From: Acanthaster planci | Lineage: Eukaryota; Echinodermata; Asteroidea; Valvatida; Acanthasteridae | DNA length: 41,948 nucleotides | Assembly (NCBI RefSeq): GCF_001949145.1 | Contig: NW_019091489.1 | Location: 50,554-92,501, forward strand | Direction: 5' to 3' | In this document: in pieces, positions 1-8,383 of the stretch | Numbering within the stretch: the first letter of the stretch is position 1 | How the letters are laid out: every line of letters begins with the position of its first letter | Notes under the pieces: generated by a model | The model's database searches: none | The model's input: only the letters and a program-made list of their open reading frames with translations | What the model was told of the DNA's origin: nothing | Program-made: the position numbers and the translations under genes

Positions 1-2
1 GT

Positions 3-197
3 GAAGGGGTCCACATTACGTTTGCTAAGCGGCTGGGTGCCCTTTTCGGTTTTGAAGAGGACATTGACATATCGGGTCACTTCAAGGCGACTGATTTCAC
101 CGACCTTCAATGCGTTCACGCTCTGTTTGTATACACTGACATCATTGAGTACAACACCGTGGGAGACATCAGAGCACCTTTGCTCCGCACAGTACAC
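3..197 (+). pseudogene. Penton/minor-capsid-like C-terminal fragment, fused in frame to the next gene
   Basis: Reading frame 3 is open from the window edge and contains the stretch around ALFVYTDIIEYNTVGDIRAP. I recognise this as the conserved late part of the Polinton minor capsid (penton-like) protein, including its 'VGD..APLLRTV' signature. The frame then continues without a stop into capsid-type sequence (EYHPISNI), giving one open frame to 518. I infer a deletion that removed the end of the penton gene, the intergenic DNA and the start of the hexon gene. The alternative is that this is the natural N terminus of the capsid protein. The gene assignment is from memory of the family. Confidence 0.5.
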
Positions 198-1427
198 ATT
201 GAAGGAGAGTATGGGGACACGGTCACAGAGTATCATCCCATCTCCAACATATCAGACGGCGGCCCTATTGAGTTTTTTGTTCCGGGCTTTGGCGAAGAGT
301 ACATCAATCCATCTCAAACAAAGCTTTACGTCAATGCCAAAGTAGTCAACGCTGACGGAAGTAATCCCGCTGATGACGCTGAGGTAGGCCCCTGCAATTT
401 ACTGCTGCAGTCTCTGTTCAGTCAAGTGGACCTGACTTTAAATGAACGTCTGATTTCCGCTTCAACGCCTACTTACCCTTATCGAGTTACGATAACAGTG
501 CAAAAATGTCATAACTGACTAACTGACTGCGGAGATGTTTGTCAAAGACACGGCCGGGGAAATGGACAACGTGAACTGCACAGCCGAAGACGATGAAACA
601 AACACGGGCAAGTTCATGAAAGGGGGCGCATCGTGGACATGCTAGGCCCTATTCACAGCGATCTATTTTTCCAAAATAAACACTTGATAAACGGTGTAGA
701 TTTAAAACTAAAGTTCATCAGGAGCAGTGATGCTTTCTGTCTGATGGCATCTGGAGGTAATCCCAGCTACAAGATAAAAATTGTAGATGCTTCATTCTTC
801 GTTCGGAAGGTAAAGGCCAGCTCAGCGGTCATGTTAGGACATGCCAAGGCCTTGGAAAAGGCCACTGCTAAATATCCCATCAAAAGGATCCTGTGTAAGA
901 TGGTTTCTGTGCCGAGGGGCAATCTGACGCTAACACAAGATCACGTGTTTCTCGAACAGCTACCAGAACGCATCGTGGTAGGCTGCGTATCCAACGCTGC
1001 CTACAACAGATCCTACGCCAAGAATCCCTTCAACTTTCAGCACTTTAACCTCAATTTTCTCACGGTCCATTTGGACGGAGAGCAAGTGCTGTTCACTCCT
1101 CTGAAGCCCGACTTCCCCGCCCGGCGCGAAAATTGCGTCAGGGCCTATCACACCCTTTTCTCGGGCACTGATAAAATGTACCAAAACGAAGGAAACGACA
1201 TCAGTTTGCAAGACTATCCCAACGGTTACACACTGTATGCCTTTGACCTCAGCCCTGACTTGTCCTGCGGGAGTCACTTGAGTCGCGTCAAGCGGGGCAA
1301 CCTGCACTTAGATATCCACTTTGCGCAGCCCCTGGAGGAGACCATCAATGTTATCATCTACGCCGAGTTCAACAACGTCATCGAAATAGACCAGGCACGT
1401 AACATTCTGTTTGACTACGGCAGTTAA
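195..1427 (+). pseudogene. Hexon-like major capsid protein (F54H12.2-like), frameshifted
   Basis: The sequence resembles the double-jelly-roll, hexon-like capsid protein of Polintons, often annotated in animal genomes as 'F54H12.2-like'. It would build the virion shell. Three pieces in different frames cover it: 195-518 (frame 3), about 535-645 (frame 1, MFVKDTAGEMDNV) and 633-1427 (frame 3, from DMLGPIHSDLFF to a natural end IDQARNILFDYGS). The first break coincides with a tandem duplication of an 8-bp unit, TAACTGAC, at about 512-527. The second is a small indel near 632. The C-terminal 264 codons are uninterrupted. The downstream protease starts 10 bp after the stop, as expected for a compact viral gene block. 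Confidence 0.75.
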
Positions 1428-1437
1428 ATCTCCAGGG

Positions 1438-1960
1438 ATGAACAGCTTCCAAATTTCAAAAATCCTGAGCGAGGACCGGTACGCAAAACACTACTTCCGA
1501 GGTGTCTTCCCCCGTTACGAGCTACCGACACGTCGTGTTCCGCGACCTAGCGCCCTCGTGGTCAACACGGCTCCTTCTACCGAGCCTGGACGGCACTGGG
1601 TCGCGATCTACATCACGAGGGATGGTGTTGGGGAATATTTTGATTCGTACGGGCATCGACCTCGATTAAGAGACATAAGAGCTTTTATCAGAAAAAACTA
1701 CGAGTGCATCGAGATACAATAGCTACCCCCTTCAAGGTCCTTTGACGACCGTTTGCTGTCAGTATTGCGTATTTTTCTTATTGCATCGATGCAGAGACAT
1801 CAGCATGAGTAAAATTGTCAACATGTTTTCAAAAGCTACCTCGGACAACGATACATCGGTAAATGAATTTGTTGGAATGCATTTCCCTTTCCTTGGTACT
1901 AAAATGCACGACATTCCTTTCGTTTTTCGACAAATTTCAAGAGCACTTACAAGACCATGA
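1438..1960 (+). pseudogene. Adenain-like cysteine protease, frameshifted
   Basis: This is a maturation protease of the adenovirus/Ulp1 (C5/C48-like) fold. The best start is the ATG at 1438 (MNSFQISKIL), shortly after the capsid stop. Visible signatures are the catalytic His in GRHWVAIY (about 1590), the Asp region in EYFDSYGH, and, after a frameshift near 1718-1722, the catalytic Cys region VCCQYCVFFLLHRC (about 1750-1790). The frame breaks at a TAG (1720-1722) and resumes one base over. The second part ends near 1960, and a few dozen more codons in another frame may follow. Such proteases cleave capsid precursors in Polinton-type virions. Confidence 0.75.
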
Positions 1961-2199
1961 GATGAATGCAAGTTATTATGCTCGAGCGTTAAATAATGCC
2001 ATTTGTTTGGAAAATTTCGATTAATATTTTTGGGTTAAACTTTGTACTTACAGTAGCTTTTAAAAGGCTTCCATCAACAATTAGTTGGTTGTTTTGTTTA
2101 CCATTGATACTTTTAGTTGCTTTTGTTTTTCTCGGGGTACTTATTTTAGAAATCAATTCAAAAACCATTTTAGTAACCTTGCATAGAGTTAAGTATCCT

Positions 2200-5190
2200 T
2201 TTGAAGATATTTCCTGAACAAAAGCACACATTGACGTGAAACTTACATAAATCAATATAGCAGCATGTGCTCTTTCAAATGATACCACGATTGCCAGATC
2301 GGAATAATTTTTAGATCCTTTGGGATCGAATATATGAAGCCCACATTGCACAAGATTCAACCCGCGTAGATTTACTATAAGTTTTAAGTGAATTGGGCAT
2401 CCTTTTGAAGATATTTCCTTGACTGAAGCACATGATGACGTGAAACTTACATAAATCAATACAGGAACAAGTGCACCTTCAAATGACACCACGGTTGCCA
2501 GATCTGGATAATTTTTAGATAATTCAGGATCGAATATATAGAGCGTTCTTTTCGCAGGATACAATCTATGTAGATTTACCCAAAAATTAGTTGTTCGCGA
2601 ACTCGGATATCCCTTTGAAGATGTTTCCTTGACTGAAGCACATATTGACATGAAACTTACAAAAATAAATATAGGAACATGTGTTCTTTCAAATGACACC
2701 ACGATTACCAGATCTGGAAAATTTTTAGATCCTTTAGGATCGAATATATGGAGAGTTCTTTGCGTCACAACAGATTCTGTGTAGATTTACGCAAACGTTA
2801 GTAATAACTTGTACGCAAACTCGGTCATCGTTTTGAAGATATTACCTTGACTGAAGCACATATTGACATGAAAATCAAGTAAATAAATACAGGAGCATGC
2901 GGAATTTTCAAATGACACCACGATTGCGAGATCTGGATAATTTTTAGACCCTTTAGGATCGAATATATAGATCGTTCTTTTTGCAGGATACAATCTGTGT
3001 AGATTTACCCAAAAATTAGTTGTTCGCGAACTCGGGTATCCCTTTGAAGATATTTCCTTGACTGCAGCACATATTGACCTGAAACTTACATACATATATT
3101 TAGGAGCATGTACTCTTTCAAATGACACCACGATCTGGATATTTCTTAAATCCTTTAGGATTGAATATATGGAGCCTTCTTTGCGTTACAAAAAACCCGC
3201 GTAGATTTACGCAAAAGTTAGTAATAACTTGTACGCAAACTCGGTCATCCTTTTGAAGATGTTTCCTTAACTGAAGCACATATTGACATGAAACTTACAA
3301 AAATCAATATAGGAGCAAATGACATCACGATTGCCAGATCTGGATAATTTTTTGGATCCTTTGGGATCGAATATATGAAGCCTACATTGCGCAGGATTCA
3401 ACCCGTGTAGATTAACTCATAAAATACTTGTTCGCGAACTCGGACATCCTTTTGAAGATATTTCCTTGACTAAAGCACATGATGACGTGAAACTTACATA
3501 AATCAATATAGGAGCTTGTGCACTTTCAAGTGACACCACGATTGCCAGATCTGAATAATTTTTAGACCCTTTAGGATCAAATATACAGGGCCTTCTTTTC
3601 TAAGGATACAACCTGTGTAGACTTACTCAAAAATTAGTTGTAATTAGTTTTATGATCGAATATATGGAGAGTTCTTTGCGTCACAACAGATTCTGTGTAG
3701 ATTTACGCAAAAGTTAGTAATAACTTGTACACAAACTCGGCCATCCTTTTGAGGATATTTCCTTGGCTGAAGCACATATCGACGTGAAACTTACATAAAT
3801 CAATACAGGAGCATGTGCTTTTTCAAATGACACCACGATTGCCAGATCTGGATAAAATTTAAGATCCTTCAGGATCGAATATATGGATCCTTCTTTGATC
3901 AGAATGCAACCCGTGTAGATTCACTCAAAAATTAGTTGTACGCGATCTCGGACATACTTTTGAAGATAGGTCCTTAACAAAAGCACATATTGACGTCAAA
4001 CTTTAATCAATTTATGAGTATGTGCCCTCTCAGATGACACCACAATTACCAGATCTGGATATTTTTTTAGATCTTTTAGGATCGAATATATAGAGCCTTC
4101 TTTTCCGAGGATACAACCTGTGTAGATCTACTCAAAAATTAGTTGTTCGCGAACTCGGACATTCCTTTGAAAATATTTCCTTAACCGAAGCACATATTGA
4201 CGTAAAAATTACATAAACCAATATGGGAGCATGTGCTCTTTAAAATGACACCACGATTTTCCTATCTGGATATTTTTTTAGATCCTTTAGGGTCCAATAT
4301 GTTGAGATTTCTTTGTGTCGCAAGAGAACCTGTGTAGATTTACCGAAAAATAAAATGTACGCGAACTCCAATATCTTTTTGAAGATATTTCCTTGACTGA
4401 AGCAAATATTGACATGAAAATCACCAAAAGAAAATCGAGGAGCATGTGCCCTTTGAGATGACAGCGCCATTGCCAAATTTGGATATTTTTAGTTCCTTTA
4501 GGATCGAATATATGGAGTCTTCTTTGCACAGAATACAACCTGTGTAGATTTACTCAAAAATTAGTTGCTTGCGAACTCGGGCGTCCTTTTGAAGTTATTG
4601 CCTTAACTGAAGCATTTATTGACATGAAACATACATAAACCAATATGGGGGCATGTGCTGTTCCAAATGACTGCACGACTGCCATATCTGGATATTTTTT
4701 AGATCCTTTAGGGTCGAATATGTGGAGACTTCTTTGTGTCGAAAAAACTGTGTAGATTTACGGGACAAAAATAATTGTACGCGAACTGGAGCATCCTTTT
4801 GAAGATATTTCCTTGGCTGAAGCACATATTGACGTGAAACTTACATAAATTAATATAGGAGCATGTGCTTTTTCAAATGACACCACGATTGCCAGATCTG
4901 GATATTTTTAGACCCTTTAGGATCGAATATGTAGAGCCTTCTTTGCGTCGCAACAGAACCTGTGTAGATTTACGCAAAAGTTGGTAATAACTTGTTCGCG
5001 AACTCGGACATCCTTTTGAAGACATTTCCTTGACCGAAGCACATATTGACACGAAAATCAAATAAATAAATACAGGAGCATGTTCCTCTTTCAAATGATA
5101 CCACGATTGCCAGATTTGGATAATTTTTAGATCTTTTACTGTCGAATATATGAAGCCTTCTTTGCGCAGAATCGTGGACAAAATGTAGGT
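2200..5190. repeat. Tandem array of degenerate ~210-bp units
   Basis: About 14 head-to-tail copies can be followed by the anchor 'TTGCCAGATCTGGATA' near 2291, 2495, 2705, 2924, 3131 (truncated), 3331, 3542, 3839, 4046, 4257, 4470, 4679, 4889 and 5107. Most spacings are 200-219 bp, with one of about 297 bp where an extra partial copy is inserted. Each unit also contains 'TTTTGAAGATATTTCCTTGACTG' (quoted in part), 'GTGTAGATTTACTCAAAA' and 'GGATCGAATATA'. On the minus strand many units stay open for about 70 codons and repeat motifs such as HIFDPKGSKNYPDLAIVVSF and SSKGYPSSRTTNFWVNLHR. No known domain is recognised. It is probably a satellite-like array. Confidence 0.85.
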
Positions 5191-5320
5191 AGCTAATAGC
5201 CTTTTAATGACAATAACTCAAAATATAAATGCATGTAAGTCTTATAATAACTTGACAAGCTTAAACCTTTCCAACTCCACCGTTATCAAGAATCAGATTA
5301 AAGTTAGGTGTAAGCATCTT
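5181..5320. other. AT-rich spacer inside the repeat region
   Basis: This short stretch breaks the periodicity of the tandem array. No coding potential or recognisable motif is seen. Confidence 0.4.
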
Positions 5321-5321
5321 A

Positions 5322-5432
5322 ATGCATAAATATAATAGTTTTTTGTGGGGAAAAACACCACAAATCGCTGGGCGCAAAAGGTTGGCTTGGGTCAGGCGAC
5401 TCCCCACAAAAATTGCAAACCCACGTAAGACA
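5322..5432. repeat. Direct duplicate (copy 1) of the DIRS 3' flank
   Basis: A block containing 'TTTTTTGTGGG', 'CACCACAA', 'GGGTCAGGCGA', 'CCCCACAAAA' and 'TTGCAAACCCAC' is repeated in the same orientation at 5713-5826. It is followed here by 'AATATATGGAGC', which belongs to the tandem unit, so array and flank sequences are interleaved. Confidence 0.8.
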
Positions 5433-5511
5433 TGAAAATATATGGAGCTTTCTTTCCGTCAACAGAACTTTGCAACAGAACCTGTGTACATTTATGCAAA
5501 CGTTAGACACC

Positions 5512-5712
5512 ACGATTGCCAGATCTGGATAGTTTTTTTTGATCCTTTAAGTTTGAATATGTGAAGCTTTCTTTGAACGGAATAGAGCCTGTGTAGATTT
5601 ACTCAAAAATTAGGAATTAGTTCCACACAAACTCATGCATTGTTTTGATAATATTTCTTTAAATGAAGCTAATATGGATATGATACTTGCTTTAAACGAT
5701 ATAGGAGCATTT
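5512..5712. repeat. Outlying last copy of the ~210-bp tandem unit
   Basis: The unit anchor recurs at 5515, followed by the usual internal landmarks in degenerate form (GTGTAGATTTACTCAAAAATTAG at about 5590, quoted in part, and ATAGGAGCATTTAATGCATAA at the end). It is separated from the main array by the duplicated block at 5322-5432. Confidence 0.75.
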
Positions 5713-5826
5713 AATGCATAAATATATGGTTTTTTGTGGGTAACAACACCACAATTCGCTAAGCGCAAAAGGTTGCCTTGGGTCAGGCGATTCCCCACAA
5801 AATTGCAAACCCACATAAGACATGAA
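5713..5826. repeat. Direct duplicate (copy 2) of the DIRS 3' flank
   Basis: Second copy of the block at 5322-5432, with the same order of landmarks and scattered substitutions. It directly follows the tyrosine-recombinase reading frame (minus strand), so it may be the native 3' tail of the DIRS-type element. Confidence 0.8.
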
Positions 5827-5984
5827 AAAAAAACTACCGACATACAATACAAAAAACAGGGAACGACTTCCGGTTCCATGGTTCCAAGTAAACGGCTATC
5901 AATGCATGTCACTCTATACGCAGTGCATGCGCAGGGGACGTGGTTTAAGAGGGAAACAAAATCGCGCCCAGTTGGATGCCATAT

Positions 5985-6175
5985 ACGGGCGTACTTTTTG
6001 AAAGCGTCAGACTGCCACCTACCCTTCTCCCTGATTTGAACATCCGAGTATCCCAGGGAAACTGCATGGCATGCCAACCCTATACGGAAACTATGGGTTT
6101 AAACCGACATGAAGTGTTGACCTTAGAGTCTGAGTAAATGCTCTCCGACTAACAGGCTGCCCGTTGGGCCAGCAG
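5985..6175 (-). pseudogene. DIRS tyrosine recombinase, C-terminal part
   Basis: Minus-strand frames give LYCWPNGQPVSRRAFTQ at the Polinton junction, then HSFRIGLACHAVSLGYSD and finally GRWQSDAFKKYARI. HSFR supplies the conserved H-x-x-R and the Y of KKYAR is in the position of the nucleophilic tyrosine (codon at 5991-5993). At least two small frame changes separate these blocks. The N-terminal and central parts of the same domain lie on the far side of the Polinton at 16563-17700. Joining the two sides across one copy of the target duplication keeps the recombinase frame open, which shows that this is a single gene cut by the insertion. Confidence 0.85.
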
Positions 6176-6182
6176 TACAGAA
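6176..6182. repeat. Target-site duplication of the Polinton, left copy (tacagaa)
   Basis: The 7-mer tacagaa immediately precedes the left inverted repeat and recurs at 16556-16562 after the right one. Polintons make 6-bp duplications. One base is shared with the repeat end, so 6 versus 7 bp cannot be decided. Confidence 0.85.
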
Positions 6183-6540
6183 GTAGTAGGGATAGGACAG
6201 TTCGGGTCCACCTCCCTCTTTCACCCCTATACCTACTCGACCCTTTTTTCCACTCAAAAAAACCCCAAAACGCGTTTTCAGGTTTTGGTTATTTTACCTG
6301 GGTACCTCATTGACTATTTTATCAACTCGAAAAAAAGGTCGCAAAAGGGGTTGAAAAAGGCACGATTAACTTCCTTTCACCACCTCCCCTTTCCTCCCCT
6401 TTCACCCACTCGCGCCAGGAATTCCAACTTCACTGACCTTGACCTTTTGCCCCCGGCGCACATTTTCCTATAAACAACTCGTGACGTGCGCCGATCACAC
6501 AAACAATCACTCTCAAACAAAAAAGGGACTTCCCCTCGCT
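6183..6540 (+). repeat. Polinton left terminal inverted repeat (~358 bp)
   Basis: The sequence from gtagtaggg to gggacttcccctcgct is matched, inverted, by 16177-16555 with scattered substitutions and small indels. It contains homopolymer-rich tracts and 'CGCGTTTTCAGGTTTTGG'. It ends just before the first gene. Terminal repeats of this kind are thought to be the sites of terminal-protein-primed replication. Confidence 0.9.
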
Positions 6541-6569
6541 TTGCCGGTCACTACAATTCTCGACTTGCC

Positions 6570-6612
6570 CATTATAAAAAATGAGAAAAAAATAAACACT
6601 ACATAAAAAGAA
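6570..6612 (+). promoter_or_regulatory. TATA-like A-rich leader of the first Polinton gene
   Basis: 'CATTATAAAAAATG' followed by an A-rich run lies directly upstream of the ATG at 6613. It resembles the other short AT-rich leaders in this element. Function is inferred only. Confidence 0.35.
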
Positions 6613-7075
6613 ATGGTAGATCAAACTACAAACGTGAATTGTTATTTTTGCAAAGACACGAGAAATTCGATCGACTTGATAGATTCGTACGATTGCTTTC
6701 GTTGTTTAAATTCCAACCGTTTATGCAAAAATATGGATGTATAGAATGCCACGATTTTCACCAATGTAACGACTGCACCAGATGTAATGACGGCTCCACT
6801 TGCGACGGTTGCGAGGACTGTTACGAGTGCGGCAATTGAATCAAATGTTTTGGTTTACGAATTGCACCTGCTGCGTAAATTGTGTCGAGTTGGAAGGAAT
6901 GGATCACGTGGTGCTCGTAGACGGTAAGCATAAAAAGCTGAGGCACGCGCGAGAGAACGAGCCACTGCCCGATTTAGCGACTAAACTCGACGCGGATTAA
7001 TACAAAATTGGACTAATTATTGAATACGACGTTGACGTCGAACATTTATTTAAAGTAGAAATCCCACCCGAATAA
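6613..7075 (+). pseudogene. Cysteine-rich (multi-CxxC) Polinton protein, frameshifted
   Basis: I do not recognise a family. The ATG at 6613 opens a frame with NCYFCKD and DCFRCLNS, both CxxC pairs. A stop at about 6739 is bypassed in another frame by GCIECHDFHQCNDCTRCNDG and CDGCEDCYECGN, an array of closely spaced CxxC pairs. A third frame gives NCTCCVNCVELEGMDHVVL and runs to a TAA at 6998-7000, with the same frame open again to 7075. So it is probably one protein of about 150 residues with four to six metal-binding knuckles, broken by two frameshifts and one stop. A zinc-binding nucleic-acid or regulatory protein is plausible. It is the first gene inside the left inverted repeat. Confidence 0.55.
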
Positions 7076-7094
7076 CAATGAAAAAATCAGAACC

Positions 7095-7793
7095 ATGTCA
7101 ACCCAAGTATATATCGTTTTAGATGACCACGAGCTTCTCAATGCCGACAACTGCGACCCCAATGTCACCTATGGTTCCTTTGACCCGAGTAAATTAATCA
7201 TTTCAAAACCCGTGATTAAAGAAGGGGTTCAAGTTAGCCAATGCACTTCGCCCATTAATTACCATCACAATGGCCAAAACAAGCGCCTGTTGATTTTGAC
7301 GATAGAACCATGTTACCACATAAACCCGCTTTACAAATACCGCACTCGAGATAAAACCCCCGAAAACGTCAAAGGTCGTCAAATTTGTTGCCAGATAAAA
7401 TTACCTACGACAAACGTACTCGATCACATAAATTTGGCCGTTTAAAAATTTATCAAATCTCAAGAGTCCAATCTTCCGTCTAACACCGTAAACGCCTACA
7501 AAGCCACTCGCGATATCGATGGCCTTAATAAAATAGAGTACGTAGTTAAACTGCCTTATACGGCTAAAAACCAAATATACGTTATACAGAGATGCGACGT
7601 GCAATCATTTATTTGTCCAAAAGACGTATACTACCGTACCCATGGTTCACTGACGTGCGGCGCCAGCGTTCGGTATAGAGTGACAGCGGCAATGCTAAAA
7701 ATTAGAAACGACGGGCTAATTTCGAATAAGTCGGTTTTGCAAGCGTTTAACATATCTAGATCTGAATCTGGGTCTAAAACTCCCGTGGAATAA
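7095..7793 (+). pseudogene. Unknown conserved-looking Polinton protein, one in-frame stop
   Basis: One frame runs from the ATG at 7095 (MSTQVYIVLDDHELLNAD) to a TAA after SGSKTPVE at 7793, about 232 codons, broken only by a TAA at 7443-7445. On both sides of that stop the protein has the same even, globular, beta-rich character (NKRLLILTIEPCYHINPLY before, NKIEYVVKLPYTAKNQIYVI after), so the stop looks like a recent point change. I recognise no domain. A single-stranded-DNA-binding or virion role is possible in this position, but nothing in the sequence proves either. It is followed by the TTCG hairpin at 7827-7852. Confidence 0.6.
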
Positions 7794-7826
7794 GAAGTCG
7801 ATTAAATTTGAATGATTAACTTAAAT

Positions 7827-7860
7827 CTCAGTTATTCTTCGGAATAACTGAGGTTGTTTT
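7827..7860 (+). terminator. Perfect 11-bp hairpin with TTCG loop, T-rich tail
   Basis: Stem CTCAGTTATTC (7827-7837), loop TTCG (7838-7841), stem GAATAACTGAG (7842-7852), then GTTGTTTT. It stands 33 bp after the stop of the 7095-7793 gene and 50 bp before the next start. The loop is the extra-stable UUCG tetraloop when transcribed. I infer a transcript 3'-end signal. Function is not shown. Confidence 0.55.
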
Positions 7861-7879
7861 CACGTCACTCGTTCCTTAA

Positions 7880-7901
7880 ATAAATAAACTATTAATAAAA
7901 A
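7880..7901 (+). promoter_or_regulatory. AT-rich leader ending at ATG 7902
   Basis: 'ATAAACTATTAATAAAAAATG' (quoted in part) places an ATTAATAAAA box directly against the start, as at 8384. It is weaker than the TATATAATAAAA boxes. Confidence 0.35.
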
Positions 7902-8354
7902 ATGATAGACGCAGAGATTTATCATTTAACCGGCTAATTACCTAAACACGTGTGAGCACCAAATACTTGAAATGGACGAAATATACGCTTGTAAAAACTG
8001 CGGTCTAATTTTTGGGTGGGTTTCCTCGTAACTCCCTGTAGACATGGGAGATAGATATTACAAGCATCACGTTTGGAAAAAAACACCGCAACCGAAATCG
8101 AGAAAAATTTTAAAAGAGTTTAACGTTCAATTGGAAAAGGCGAAGCGGGTGAAATAGAATATCAGTTAAACCGAGTTTTAAACGGTGAGATCTCTCGAGG
8201 TAAACCGTTAAAGGCTTTAATCGCGGTATGTTATCAAGAGACATCCGGCGAGGACGATTAAAAAGTAAAAGATCTATTAAACGTTTCGGATAAGCACTGG
8301 GAAAACGCCCTTGATAAATTAAACCTCGCCAAGCAAGACCTATAGATTGACAAA
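7902..8354 (+). pseudogene. Zinc-finger protein with TFIIB-cyclin-like second half (tentative)
   Basis: The piece starting at 7902 (MIDAEIYHLTG) stops early. Another frame from 7972 gives MDEIYACKNCGLIFG, with a CxxC zinc-ribbon-type pair, and runs through a TAA near 8029 into DRYYKHHVWKK. A frameshift near 8140 leads to GEIEYQLNRVLNGEISRGK and PLKALIAVCYQET, then a TAA at 8257-8259 and a last open stretch KVKDLLNVSDKHWENALDKL. An N-terminal zinc ribbon followed by an 'RGK.LKALIAVC' helix and an 'NVS..' helix is the layout of transcription factor IIB and of TFIIB-like factors in large DNA viruses. The match is by eye and weak, and a second Cys pair is missing. It lies between the TTCG hairpin and a TATA-like box. 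Confidence 0.35.
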
Positions 8355-8365
8355 ACACGATTTTT

Positions 8366-8383
8366 CAAAACGTATATAATAAA
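8366..8383 (+). promoter_or_regulatory. TATA-like box abutting a start codon (CGTATATAATAAAA)
   Basis: AAAACGTATATAATAAAATG ends in the ATG at 8384. Nearly the same string occurs at 9514-9534 before the next gene, including the upstream T run. The repetition at two gene starts supports a promoter or initiator element with almost no leader. Confidence 0.6.

Larger units (their letters stand above)
1..1990 (+). mobile_element. Polinton/adintovirus-like element remnant (capsid and protease end)
   Basis: Three virion-type genes lie in the same order and strand: a penton-like tail, a hexon-like major capsid gene and an adenovirus-type cysteine protease. That grouping is typical of Polinton/Maverick elements and their viral relatives, the adintoviruses. 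The left side is cut by the window edge, and no polymerase, integrase or inverted repeat of this element is visible. All genes are broken by frameshifts, so it is a dead copy. Its capsid gene differs from anything in the Polinton at 6183-16555, so two distinct lineages are present. On the right it runs straight into the tandem array. Confidence 0.75.

Noticed and set aside
960-1307. Minus-strand frame opposite the capsid gene
   Set aside because: Shadow of the well-supported plus-strand capsid reading frame.
1989-2768. Minus-strand 259-codon frame as a real gene
   Set aside because: It spans tandem repeat units, mirrors their periodicity and has no natural start context. Treated as repeat-derived.
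2200-5190. CRISPR-like array
   Set aside because: The units are about 210 bp, degenerate throughout and without a short conserved repeat plus unique spacers, and the DNA is eukaryotic.
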